A stretch of DNA of 64,000 bases from Desulfarculaceae bacterium (lineage in GTDB: Bacteria; Desulfobacterota; Desulfarculia; Desulfarculales; Desulfarculaceae), in contig JAHLKT010000003.1 in assembly GCA_020444545.1 (NCBI GenBank), forward strand, positions 124,001-188,000, in the 5' to 3' direction. Shown piece after piece: positions 56,694 to 64,000 of the stretch. The translations under genes were made by a program, and so were the position numbers. Positions within the stretch are counted from its first letter, which is position 1, and every line of letters starts with the position of its first letter. The notes under the pieces were generated by a model, which was not told where the DNA came from, did no database searches, and saw nothing but the letters and a program-made list of their open reading frames with translations.

Positions 56694-57740
56694 ATGCTCA
56701 AGAAAATATGCCTTATCATTTGCGCCGCCGCGCTGATCCTGGCCGCGCTTCCGGCCCTGGCCAAGGACAAGCTGCCCTTGGTGGTGGTGGTGGCCACCGG
56801 CGGCACCATCGCCGAGAAAACCGGGGGCGGCGGCGGAGCCCAGCCCGCCCTGAGCGGCAACAGCCTGGTGGCCGCGGTGCCCGGCCTGGCCAAGGTGGCG
56901 CGCATCCGGGTGGTCAACCTGGTCAACATCGACTCCTCCCAGATGACCCCGGCCATCTGGGCCAAGCTGAGCCGCACCGTGGCCGCCGAGCTGGCCAAGC
57001 CCGAGGTGGCCGGCGTGGTGGTCACCCACGGCACCGACACCATGGCCGAGGGAGCCTGGTTTTTGGACCTCACCCTCACCAGCCCCAAGACGGTGGTCTT
57101 CACCGGGGCCATGCGCGACGCCAGCGATCTGAGCCCCGACGGGCCGGTGAACATCATGGACGCGGTGACCCTGGTGCTTTCGCCCGAGGCCAAGGGCTGG
57201 GGCGTGGTGGTGTGTTTGAACTACTACGTCAACGCGGCCCGCTGGGCGGTGAAGACCCAGACCACCAACGTGCAGACCTTCACCTCCGGCCAGAAGGGCT
57301 ACCTGGGCTACGTGCTGGGCAAAGTGGTGGAGCGCTGGCACCCGCGCCCGCCCCGCCTGACCCTGCCCCTGCCCGCCAAGCTGGCCAAGGTGACCTTCGT
57401 GGCCGACTACGCGGGCAGCGACGGCTCGCTGATCCGCTATGCGGTGGACCATGGCGCCAAGGGCCTGGTGGTGGAGGGCGTGGGCTCGGGCAACGTGAAC
57501 GCCGAGGTGTACGGAGCCATCAAGTACGCCCTGAGCAAGGGCGTGGAGGTGGTGATCACCACCCGGCCGGTGCACGGCGGGGCCTGGCCCATCTACGGCG
57601 ACCAGGGCGGCGGCTACACCCTCAAGAAGGCGGGCTGCATCCTCTCCCGCGACCTGGATAGCTTCAAGAGCCGCCTGCTATTGATGCTGGCCCTGGGCAA
57701 CGGGGCCAGCCACCAGCATCTGCTGGAGTTCTTCAAGTAA
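56694..57740 (+). CDS. ansB: periplasmic L-asparaginase (type II)
   Basis: Hydrolyses L-asparagine to aspartate and ammonia. 348 residues with a signal peptide (LIICAAALILAALPALA). The catalytic parts are present: Thr in ATGGTIAEK, VVTHGTDTMAEGAWFL with the Thr-Asp pair, and FTGAMRDASDLSPDGPVN supplying the Lys-side loop region (Met-Arg as in type II enzymes). The start lies 15 bases after aspT. In context it would make aspartate in the periplasm for AspT. It is unrelated to the asparaginase II gene at 16.5 kb. Confidence 0.93.
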   Translation: MLKKICLIICAAALILAALPALAKDKLPLVVVVATGGTIAEKTGGGGGAQPALSGNSLVAAVPGLAKVARIRVVNLVNIDSSQMTPAIWAKLSRTVAAELAKPEVAGVVVTHGTDTMAEGAWFLDLTLTSPKTVVFTGAMRDASDLSPDGPVNIMDAVTLVLSPEAKGWGVVVCLNYYVNAARWAVKTQTTNVQTFTSGQKGYLGYVLGKVVERWHPRPPRLTLPLPAKLAKVTFVADYAGSDGSLIRYAVDHGAKGLVVEGVGSGNVNAEVYGAIKYALSKGVEVVITTRPVHGGAWPIYGDQGGGYTLKKAGCILSRDLDSFKSRLLLMLALGNGASHQHLLEFFK

Positions 57741-57754
57741 GCTCGGCATAACCA

Positions 57755-57781
57755 GGGGCGGCCTCCGCGCGGGGACGCCCC
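57755..57781 (+). terminator. hairpin after ansB
   Basis: GGGGCG / CGCCCC arms with an inner CCGCGCGG, followed by GGCCTCATCCCTTTT. Moderately good terminator for the asdA operon. Confidence 0.4.
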
Positions 57782-57811
57782 GGCCTCATCCCTTTTCCCT
57801 AGGCCCAGCCC

Positions 57812-58903
57812 CTAAGGCAGGGGCGCGAAGCTTTGCAGCACCGCGCGGAAGGCGGGCTCCAGCTCGGCCTGGCGCGCGGGCGGGCAGATCAGGCTGAGGA
57901 TGTAGACGCGCTCCCCCACGCTCAGGAACACCACCGTGGCCTGACCGTCCTTGCCCTGGTACAGGGCCTGGTAGGCCGGGCGTCCGGCCACGCTTCCCTT
58001 CTTGCCGTTGGCCTTGTGTTGCAGGGCCCCGCCGGGCCGGCCCACCGCCCCCTTCTCGAACTCGGCCACGAAACTCTCCAGGCTCATGCCCGGCGCGGCC
58101 GTGGCCAGGTTAACCTGGATCATGGCTTCCTTGTCCGGAGTCCACAGGCTCACCTGGCGCTTGGCCGCGTCCTCCGTTGGCTTCCAGCCCTGGGGCGGGA
58201 CCAGGCTGGCCCGGGCCGCCGCAAAGGCGCGGCTGCCCGCCGGGGCCCTGGGCTGGGCCGTGCTCTGTATCTCCACCGGGGTCAGGTCGAACTCCACGGT
58301 GGTGGTGGTCATGGGCTTTATCTCCACCGGCCGCCCCTGGCGCACCCCGCCCGCCTGCACCTGCAAGAAATGGCTACCCACCGGCAGCTCGTCCAGGGTG
58401 AGAGGGGTCTCGCCCCGTAGATGGCCGTCGAGCTGCACCTGGGCCTTGGGGCGGCTGAGCACCTTCAGGGTGCCGTGGGTTTGGGCCTTTTGCAGCTTCC
58501 GTGACATGGCCAGATACTTGCGCGCCTGGCCGTTTTCGGGAAACACCGCCAGATGCTGCTGGAAAAGCCTGGCGGCCTGGCGATAATGCCCCGCGTTGAA
58601 CTCGTCCAAGGCCTGGGTGTAGGCCAGGCGGGCCTTGCGGCGGCGCTGAATCTCGGGCTGGTCGGCGTAGTCTGGCTGCGCGGCGGGCTTGGCCGCCGGG
58701 GGAGCCGCCTGGGCCGGGGGCGCGGGGGGCGCGGCCGGGGCCTGGGGCGCAGCTGGTGCGGCGGGGGCCGGGGCGGCGGCCGGAGGCGGGGCGGGCTGCT
58801 GGGCCTGGAAGCGCTCGGCGTCCACCCAGGGCTGCTCTCCGGCGGCCAGGGCCGGCAAAGCCCACAACGACACAAGGGCCAAAACAGCTAGCAGGCGGGG
58901 CAT
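57812..58903 (-). CDS. secreted PEGA-domain protein with Pro/Ala linker
   Basis: 363 residues. Signal peptide (LLAVLALVSLWALPALA), an extended Pro/Ala-rich linker (about 35-75), a TPR-like helical pair (YTQALDEFNAGHYRQAARLF), a PEGA domain (GTLKVLSRPKAQVQLDG ... GETPLTLDELPVGSHFLQVQ) and a C-terminal beta domain of unknown type. PEGA domains are surface-associated modules of unclear function. ATG with GAGGAG 5 bases upstream; a 12-bp direct repeat (GGGGCATTATCG) spans the start. Confidence 0.72.
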   Translation of the reverse strand: MPRLLAVLALVSLWALPALAAGEQPWVDAERFQAQQPAPPPAAAPAPAAPAAPQAPAAPPAPPAQAAPPAAKPAAQPDYADQPEIQRRRKARLAYTQALDEFNAGHYRQAARLFQQHLAVFPENGQARKYLAMSRKLQKAQTHGTLKVLSRPKAQVQLDGHLRGETPLTLDELPVGSHFLQVQAGGVRQGRPVEIKPMTTTTVEFDLTPVEIQSTAQPRAPAGSRAFAAARASLVPPQGWKPTEDAAKRQVSLWTPDKEAMIQVNLATAAPGMSLESFVAEFEKGAVGRPGGALQHKANGKKGSVAGRPAYQALYQGKDGQATVVFLSVGERVYILSLICPPARQAELEPAFRAVLQSFAPLP

Positions 58904-59083
58904 TATCGCTCCTCAGTGGGGCATTATCGGCTATTCATGCGCGATATCTTGGCATAAAAGGCCCCGAGCGGGCAAACCATGTGATTTTTTACCATGTTTA
59001 ACTATTGGCCTTCACGATGTATCATGTTCTATTGTTACGGTATTGGTTGCCATTCGTGACCGCCGCCCGAGAGGAAACTGCCT

Positions 59084-60133
59084 TTGAGCTTGCCCGATTA
59101 TCATACCCGGTTTCTTCTGGCCGCTTCGGTGGGTCAGGACGCCCTGGCGGTGTTCGACCCCGAGGGGTTGAGCTTTCTCAACCCGGCCGGCGAGCGCCTC
59201 ATGGACCGCGAATTCGCCGACCTTTGCGGCCTGGCCCCCGCCCAAGTGGTCCAGCCCGCCCCGGCCCCCCTGGAGCAGGGCGACGAGTCGCCCTTCCTGG
59301 GCCGGATCATGCGCCCGGACGGCCCCGGCGTCCTGGTCAAGGGCCTGGCCTTCGGCCTGGAGGACCAGCGTCAGATGTGGGTCTTTAGGGAGTACATCTC
59401 CCTGGCCGAGCTGGGCTCCCTGGCCGCCGGCCTGATGCACAACCTGGCCGGCCCCTTGAGCGTCATCCGCTCCTCGGCGGAGATGATGAACACCCTCCTG
59501 GGCCGGCTGGCCGAGGAAGAGCCCGAGATGGCCGAGCGCATGAACAACTGGCCCCCCACCCTCAGGCGGGGCGGCGACAAGATCATCGCCCAGGTGGACC
59601 AGATCGCGGCAACCACCCGCGACCTCTTGGCCAAGATCAGCGGCGACAGCCGCCGTCAGCACCAGTCCCTGGACCTGAACGAGATCCTGCGCACCGAGCT
59701 GGCCTTTCTGCGCAACGACCTCAACATCAAGCACGGGGTGGAGTTCCAGGTGAACCTGGACCCGGCCCTGCCCATGATCAAGGGGCTCTACTCCGACTTT
59801 TCCCAGGCCCTGCGCAACGTGCTCTTGAACGCGGTGGAGGCCACCCTGGGCCAGAAGGAGCGCCGCCTGGGGGTGCTCACCTGCCGCAACCAGGGCTGGG
59901 TGGAGGTCTGCGTGTCGGACAACGGCCAGGGCATTCCCCCCGAGGTGCGGCCCCGCATCTTCGAGCCCTTCTTCTCCCACGGCAAGCACTCGGAGGACCA
60001 GGTGGGCCTGGGCCTGCATTCGGTGCGCCAGTTGCTCAGCTACTACGGAGCCCGCTACCAGATAGACTCCAACCCCCAAGGCACCGAGTTCACGGTGCGC
60101 CTGCCCCGCGAGGCGGAGGCCGAGGGTGTCTGA
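59084..60133 (+). CDS. sensor histidine kinase, soluble, PAS-like
   Basis: 349 residues. Short PAS-like N-terminus (1-95), then H-box GSLAAGLMHNLAGPLSVIRS (H119), an N-box (ALRNVLLNAVEAT), DNGQGIPPE and GLGLHSVRQLL. All ATP-binding motifs are present, so it is a complete kinase. The start is TTG with GAGAGG about 8 bases upstream. No membrane helix. It heads a four-gene operon and overlaps the following sensor gene by 8 bases. Confidence 0.85.
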   Translation: MSLPDYHTRFLLAASVGQDALAVFDPEGLSFLNPAGERLMDREFADLCGLAPAQVVQPAPAPLEQGDESPFLGRIMRPDGPGVLVKGLAFGLEDQRQMWVFREYISLAELGSLAAGLMHNLAGPLSVIRSSAEMMNTLLGRLAEEEPEMAERMNNWPPTLRRGGDKIIAQVDQIAATTRDLLAKISGDSRRQHQSLDLNEILRTELAFLRNDLNIKHGVEFQVNLDPALPMIKGLYSDFSQALRNVLLNAVEATLGQKERRLGVLTCRNQGWVEVCVSDNGQGIPPEVRPRIFEPFFSHGKHSEDQVGLGLHSVRQLLSYYGARYQIDSNPQGTEFTVRLPREAEAEGV

Positions 60134-61448
60134 GCGGCCCCGCCACCGCGCCTGGGCCTTTTTCGCCTTGGTCACCATCCTGGCGGCTCTGCCTCTGGCC
60201 CTGGGCTATTATTGGCTCAGCAACGAGCTGCGCGGCGAGGCCCTGCGGCAGCATCTGCGCCAGGTGAACAACCGGCTCAACCTGTGGCAGGAGCAGTTTT
60301 ACGACGCCAAGTGGGACTCCCAGGCCGATGCCGGCGACGACACCCTCCACCTGGGCTCCTACGACGAGGCCCGGCTCATGGCCGACACCCTGGTGTGGTA
60401 CGTGTATCCCGACGGCCACGCCTTTATCGAGGGCGTCGCGGTGGTGGGCCTGGACGGCCGCCCCCGCCCCAGCAAGGCCGCCGCGGTGATCGACGACGCC
60501 GGCGAGCCCCTGCCCAAGGCGCGCTTGGACGAGCTCAAACAGACCCGCCCCTGGCTGGACGATCCCTGGCTGCTCTCCTATTCCTTTGTTATCGACGCCT
60601 TCCAAAAGGACCCGGAGCGCGACTTCTACATTTCCCGCCTCATCCCGGACCGGGGACGCCTGGTATATGTGATGGCCGCGCCTTGGAAGGACAAGGACGG
60701 CAAGCTGTTGGGAGCGGTGGTCCAGCAGCAGGACATCAAACAGTTCGCCCGGGACATCATCCTGCCCGGGGCCAAAGGCACCAGCCTGTGGATCGTGGAC
60801 GCGGGGGGCACGGTGGGAGTGGCCACCGACGCCCTGGCCCAAAGCTCGGCTGAGACCTTCGCGGCCTCCGGGGCCCTGGCCGCGGCGCTTAACCAAGGCA
60901 AGATAGCCGTGGACGCCGGCAAGATGGGGGCCCAAGGCAGCCAGATGCAGGCGCTGCCTCAGGGCGAGGCCCAGCTGAATTGGCGCACCATGGAGGGCAG
61001 CTTCGTCCTGGCGGTGGTGGAGAGCCAGGCCGTCCTGGGCGCGGTGGGCCAGGACACCCTGAACAAATTCGGGGCCATCGCCCTGCTCAGCATGGTCATC
61101 CTGGCCGCGGCCGGCGCGGTCTACACATTCTCCGCCCTCCGGCGCGAAGGCCGCATGGTGGAAAAAGCCACCCTGCTGCGCTACGCCGGCACGGTGAGCC
61201 ACCGGGTGCGCAACGCCCTGGTGGTGCTCAGCGGGGCGGTGGAGATGCTCCAGGTCAAGGTGTCCTGGGGCAAGGACCAGCAAGCCCGTGTGGACAACTA
61301 CGACCGCGCGGTGCAGGATATCGAGGTGACGGTGCGTGAGCTGGAGCGCCTGAGCCAGGGCGACACCGAGCTGCTCCACGAAGGGCAGTTGGGCAACCGG
61401 AGCATGTACCGGATCGATCCGCAAAAGGACGAAGGGGGGACCTCTTGA
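60126..61448 (+). CDS. membrane sensor with H-box but no ATPase domain
   Basis: 440 residues. Helix 1 (9-30), a large extracytoplasmic region (about 31-312) of dCache type, helix 2 (315-335), then a cytoplasmic DHp-like tail YAGTVSHRVRNALVVLSGAV with H359. The protein ends 81 residues later without any N-, G- or F-box, so it cannot phosphorylate itself. It may be phosphorylated by the kinase encoded just before it, or act as a dimerisation or phosphatase partner. GTG start inside the kinase gene; stop overlaps the receiver gene start (TTGA). Confidence 0.8.
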   Translation: MSERPRHRAWAFFALVTILAALPLALGYYWLSNELRGEALRQHLRQVNNRLNLWQEQFYDAKWDSQADAGDDTLHLGSYDEARLMADTLVWYVYPDGHAFIEGVAVVGLDGRPRPSKAAAVIDDAGEPLPKARLDELKQTRPWLDDPWLLSYSFVIDAFQKDPERDFYISRLIPDRGRLVYVMAAPWKDKDGKLLGAVVQQQDIKQFARDIILPGAKGTSLWIVDAGGTVGVATDALAQSSAETFAASGALAAALNQGKIAVDAGKMGAQGSQMQALPQGEAQLNWRTMEGSFVLAVVESQAVLGAVGQDTLNKFGAIALLSMVILAAAGAVYTFSALRREGRMVEKATLLRYAGTVSHRVRNALVVLSGAVEMLQVKVSWGKDQQARVDNYDRAVQDIEVTVRELERLSQGDTELLHEGQLGNRSMYRIDPQKDEGGTS

Positions 61449-61816
61449 GCCTGATCTTGGTCGTCGACGACGAGCCCGGAGTGCTCCAGACCATCAGCGA
61501 CTGGTTGGGCGGGGAAGGCTACGAGGTGGCCACGGCGGGCTCCGCCGAGGAGGCCATGGCCTGGTTCCGCCAGACCGACCGCGTGCCCGACGCCGCTCTG
61601 GTCGATATCAAGCTGACCGGGGCCAACGGCTTCGAGCTGGCCGACTGGCTGGCCAAGGACTTCGATTTCCACGAGGTGATATTCCTCACCGCCTTTTTCT
61701 GGGAAGAGGAGACCCGGCGGGAGCTGGTGGCCCGGCGCACCCCCTATTTCGAGAAGCCCCTCAAGTTCACCCGCGAGGTTTTGCCCTTTTTAGAACGCTT
61801 TTTGGCCAAGTCCTGA
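61445..61816 (+). CDS. single-domain response regulator (receiver only)
   Basis: 123 residues, one receiver domain: acidic pair in VVDDEPG, phospho-acceptor D54 in ALVDIKLTGANG and K105 in YFEKPL; no output domain. CheY-like. TTG start at the end of the sensor gene. May act as a phosphate sink or a shuttle between the kinase, the H-box sensor and the NtrC-type regulator. Confidence 0.85.
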   Translation: MSLILVVDDEPGVLQTISDWLGGEGYEVATAGSAEEAMAWFRQTDRVPDAALVDIKLTGANGFELADWLAKDFDFHEVIFLTAFFWEEETRRELVARRTPYFEKPLKFTREVLPFLERFLAKS

Positions 61817-61831
61817 GGAGTTGCCCGCCCC

Positions 61832-63211
61832 ATGGCCCCCTCCAACCAAATACTGCTGGTCGACGACGACCAAGACGCCCGCGAGATTGTGGCCGAGGCG
61901 CTCAGCCTGGACGGCCACCAGGTGGTGGAAACCGGGCGCGGCGACGATGCCATCGCCTTGCTGGAAAAGCGCGGCTTCCATCTGATAATCACCGATTTGC
62001 GTATGCCCGGGGCCAGCGGCGAGGAGCTCTTGAACTACGTGGAAGAGCACCTGCCAGGCACCCCGGTGATCATGGTCACCGGCTACGGCTCGGTGGACGT
62101 GGCCGTGCTAGCCATGAAGCGCGGAGCCTTCGACTTCCAGCAAAAGCCCTTGAACCTGGAGCATCTGCGCCTGACCGCCAAGCGGGCCCTGGCCAAGGCC
62201 CAGCTCAACCACGCGGTGGACTATCTGCGCCACGAGCAGCCCTACATCTACCGCCTGGATTCCCTGGTGGCCCGGAGCCCGGCCATGCGGAAGGTGTTGG
62301 CCAAGATCACCCGGGTGGCCCCCACCGACGTGACCGTGCTCCTAACCGGCGAGACCGGCACCGGCAAGAGCCTCTTGGCCGGAGCCATCCACGCCAACAG
62401 CCCCCGCGAGGGGGCCAACCTGGTCACGGTCAACTGCGCGGCCCTCGCCGAGACCCTTTTGGAAAGCGAGCTGTTCGGCCACGAGAAGGGCGCTTTCACC
62501 GGGGCCCACAAGGCCCGGGTGGGCCGCGTCCAGCAGGCCCACGGCGGCACCCTGTTCCTGGACGAGGTGGGCGACATGAGCCCGGCCACCCAGGCCAAGA
62601 CCCTGAGGGCCATCGAGGACAAGGAGGTCCAGCCCATCGGCGGGTCCCGCACCATCCAGGTGGACGTGCGCATCATCGCGGCCACCAACGTGGACCTGGC
62701 CGAGGCGGTGAGCCAGGCCCGCTTCCGCGAGGACCTCTTCTACCGCCTGTCCGTGGCGCCCATCCACATCCCGCCGCTCAGGGAGCGCGCCGAGGACGTG
62801 GTGCCCCTGGCCGAGATGTTCCACCACAAGATCTGCCAGGAGAGCCGCTGCCAGGCCCGCCCCTTCTCCCCGGCGGCCATGGAGGCCATCCAGGAGTACC
62901 AGTGGCCGGGCAACATCCGCGAACTGAGAAACTCGGTGGAGCGGGCGGTGCTCTTCGCCTCGGGCGACGAGATCGATCCCAGCGACCTGGGCCTGAGCCC
63001 CACCGTGTCGGGCAGGGAAAGCGGCAACGGCCTGCCCACCCTGGAGCTCAAGGAGCTGGAGCACCTGGCGGTGGAGCTGGCCCTTAAGCAAAGCGACTGG
63101 GTGCAGAGCCGGGCGGCCGAGCTTCTGGGCATCTCCCCCCGGGCGCTGTCTTATAAATTAGACAAGTTGGACATCAACCACCCCATGCTGGAAGCCCGCC
63201 GCCGCCGCTAG
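61832..63211 (+). CDS. NtrC-family sigma-54 response regulator
   Basis: 459 residues: receiver (D55 in IITDLRMPG, K105), AAA+ domain with Walker A GETGTGKS (173-180), GAFTGA at 220-225 and Walker B LFLDEVGD, and a Fis-type helix-turn-helix (SRAAELLGISPRALSYKLDK). Complete and probably active. It lies 15 bases after the receiver gene. The repeat array and the sigma-54-like element that follow it, before the Flp pilin gene, are plausible targets. Confidence 0.93.
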   Translation: MAPSNQILLVDDDQDAREIVAEALSLDGHQVVETGRGDDAIALLEKRGFHLIITDLRMPGASGEELLNYVEEHLPGTPVIMVTGYGSVDVAVLAMKRGAFDFQQKPLNLEHLRLTAKRALAKAQLNHAVDYLRHEQPYIYRLDSLVARSPAMRKVLAKITRVAPTDVTVLLTGETGTGKSLLAGAIHANSPREGANLVTVNCAALAETLLESELFGHEKGAFTGAHKARVGRVQQAHGGTLFLDEVGDMSPATQAKTLRAIEDKEVQPIGGSRTIQVDVRIIAATNVDLAEAVSQARFREDLFYRLSVAPIHIPPLRERAEDVVPLAEMFHHKICQESRCQARPFSPAAMEAIQEYQWPGNIRELRNSVERAVLFASGDEIDPSDLGLSPTVSGRESGNGLPTLELKELEHLAVELALKQSDWVQSRAAELLGISPRALSYKLDKLDINHPMLEARRRR

Positions 63212-63224
63212 GGCATTTCCGCCC

Positions 63225-63275
63225 TAATTACGCTTTCGTAATTACGATACCGTAATTGTAATCAATTTCGTAATT
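63225..63275. repeat. array of CGTAATT elements upstream of flp
   Basis: Forward CGTAATT occurs at 63237-63243, 63251-63257 and 63269-63275, with inverted copies at 63226-63232 and 63240-63246; the overlap of two gives the palindrome CGTAATTACG. This AT-rich cluster lies 130-180 bases upstream of the sigma-54-like element, the usual place for an NtrC-type activator site. Confidence 0.6.
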
Positions 63276-63406
63276 GATCGCGGCCTCTTGCATCGTCTTG
63301 CCCATCGCCTGCCCTTTTCAGGCCTTTCAGTTTATCGTATTGTTTTAATTGTCTTTTTTAGCATCAATCCAGTCCAAAACAATTTTTTTTGCCCTTTGCG
63401 GCCTCC

Positions 63407-63423
63407 TGGCACGCTTCCTGTAT
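63407..63423 (+). promoter_or_regulatory. sigma-54-like promoter element of flp (imperfect)
   Basis: TGGCACGCTTCCTGTAT: the -24 half (TGGCACG) is a perfect consensus, but the -12 half has GT where GC is expected, 10 bases from GG. It lies 72 bases before the flp ATG. Weak as a stand-alone call; strengthened by the adjacent NtrC-type regulator and repeat array. Confidence 0.45.
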
Positions 63424-63494
63424 CTGTATTGGGTCAAACGACAGATTTCAAACGGTCCTTAACGAATCGTATTCCCTAATCCAGGAGGAGAGTC

Positions 63495-63680
63495 ATGAAG
63501 GCCTGCCAGGCAATCAAGAGGTTGATCACGGATGACAGTGGTATCAGCGCCGTCGAGTACGCGCTGCTCCTGGCCCTGATCGGGGCGGCCATCGCCACCG
63601 CCGCTTATACCCTGGGCACCACGGTGACTTCCAAGATCACCGCGGCCACCACCGCCTTGAACACCTCGGGCGGCTCGTAG
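63495..63680 (+). CDS. flp: Flp/Fap-type pilin subunit
   Basis: 61 residues. Prepilin cleavage motif DDSG|ISAVEYALLLALIG with Glu+5 and Tyr+6, followed by one hydrophobic helix and a short Ser/Thr-rich C-terminus, exactly the Tad-system Flp pilin. GGAGGAG lies 6 bases before the ATG. It forms the tight-adherence pilus once processed by the prepilin peptidase encoded next. Other tad genes should lie beyond the window end. Confidence 0.9.
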   Translation: MKACQAIKRLITDDSGISAVEYALLLALIGAAIATAAYTLGTTVTSKITAATTALNTSGGS

Positions 63681-63711
63681 GACTCACTCAAGTGGGGATG
63701 AGGCAGAAACC

Positions 63712-64000
63712 ATGTTGGCGCGGGCGGAGAGCAGTGCACTTGCCCAGTTGAGCGGACCCAGCTGGGGCCTGCTCCCCGCCTGCCTTTTCTTGCCCTGGTT
63801 GGCCCTACACGCGGGGGCCAACCAGGGCAACCTTTTGGTCATGGTGCTCATGGCCATGCTAATGGCCAGCTACGACCTCATCTCTTACCGCATTCCCAAC
63901 CAGCTCAATGCCTTGGCCGCCCTGTGCGGCTTGGTCCTGGCCATTGGCCGGGGCGGCTGGTCCGCCGCGCCCGACGCCCTTCTGGGCGGTCTAGTGGCCG
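63712..64000 (+). CDS. Flp prepilin peptidase (CpaA/TadV), 3' end outside window
   Basis: 96 codons are visible before the window ends; no stop is reached. A hydrophobic N-terminus (WGLLPACLFLPWLAL) is followed by a helix ending in ASYDLISYRIPNQLNALAAL, the first catalytic-Asp motif of A24 prepilin peptidases (D-x-x-x-x-x-IPN). ATG 31 bases after flp. It would cleave the Flp leader. The assignment is good but rests on one motif and context. Confidence 0.85.
   Translation, partial: MLARAESSALAQLSGPSWGLLPACLFLPWLALHAGANQGNLLVMVLMAMLMASYDLISYRIPNQLNALAALCGLVLAIGRGGWSAAPDALLGGLVA

Noticed and set aside
55113-57575. 820-residue minus-strand frame opposite aspT/ansB
   Set aside because: Antisense of two well-supported genes; repetitive His/Gly/Ala composition.
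58553-58891. Gly/Arg-rich plus-strand frame opposite the PEGA gene
   Set aside because: Shadow of the Pro/Ala linker codons; no start context.

Overview
The window is GC-rich, with long gene runs on both strands. It looks like a chromosomal piece of an anaerobic or microaerobic Gram-negative bacterium. Outer-membrane genes (KdsD, an LpxL-like acyltransferase, a DUF481 beta-barrel) show a diderm envelope. MenA, cytochrome bd, system II cytochrome c maturation (ResB/CcsA), a B12-dependent ribonucleotide reductase and an oxygen-sensitive indolepyruvate:ferredoxin oxidoreductase fit a high-GC Desulfobacterota (former Deltaproteobacteria), perhaps near Desulfarculales. That placement is inferred from gene content and base composition only.

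Layout. 1-8.6 kb: carB (5' end outside the window), purF, kdsD, resB, ccsA and a metallo-beta-lactamase-fold hydrolase. 8.7-11 kb: nrdJ with a palindrome in its leader. 11.0-15.0 kb: two AT-rich orphan genes (one with an HNH-like zinc motif) on either side of a corA/glycosyltransferase pair; these are the clearest candidates for foreign DNA. 15.0-28.9 kb: envelope and housekeeping genes (NamZ-type muramidase, asparaginase II with a His-rich extension, MenA, K+ channel, MscS, DUF481, MltF-like transglycosylase, cydAB, an AcuB-like CBS protein, an unusual class III aminotransferase, DUF2461).

29-31.6 kb is a phage-shock-type envelope-stress module: pspF divergent from pspA-pspB-pspC, with a well-formed sigma-54 promoter and a candidate PspF site. 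It meets tail to tail a 1176-residue hybrid histidine kinase. 35.3-44.1 kb is one minus-strand operon, livH-livM-livG-livF-paaK-livK-iorA-iorB. It suggests import of branched or aromatic amino acids (or arylacids) and their conversion through arylpyruvates to aryl-CoA. Its promoter carries twin GTATAC boxes.

44-53 kb holds an HdeD-like protein, a ClC transporter, an LpxL-like acyltransferase overlapping a dipeptide-epimerase-like gene, and two convergent cyclic-di-GMP enzymes (V4R/GAF/HD-GYP and PAS/GGDEF/EAL). 53.3-57.7 kb holds asdA-aspT-ansB: a predicted periplasmic asparaginase, an aspartate:alanine exchanger and an aspartate decarboxylase. Together they could turn extracytoplasmic asparagine into alanine plus proton motive force.

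59-64 kb is a compact signalling operon: a histidine kinase, a membrane sensor that ends in an orphan H-box domain without an ATPase domain, a lone receiver and an NtrC-type regulator. It is followed by an array of CGTAATT repeats, a sigma-54-like element, a Flp pilin and the start of a prepilin peptidase. I read it as a sigma-54 circuit that probably switches on a Tad/Flp pilus. This circuit and asdA-aspT-ansB are the most interesting systems here. No rRNA, tRNA, CRISPR array, insertion sequence or prophage gene was seen.
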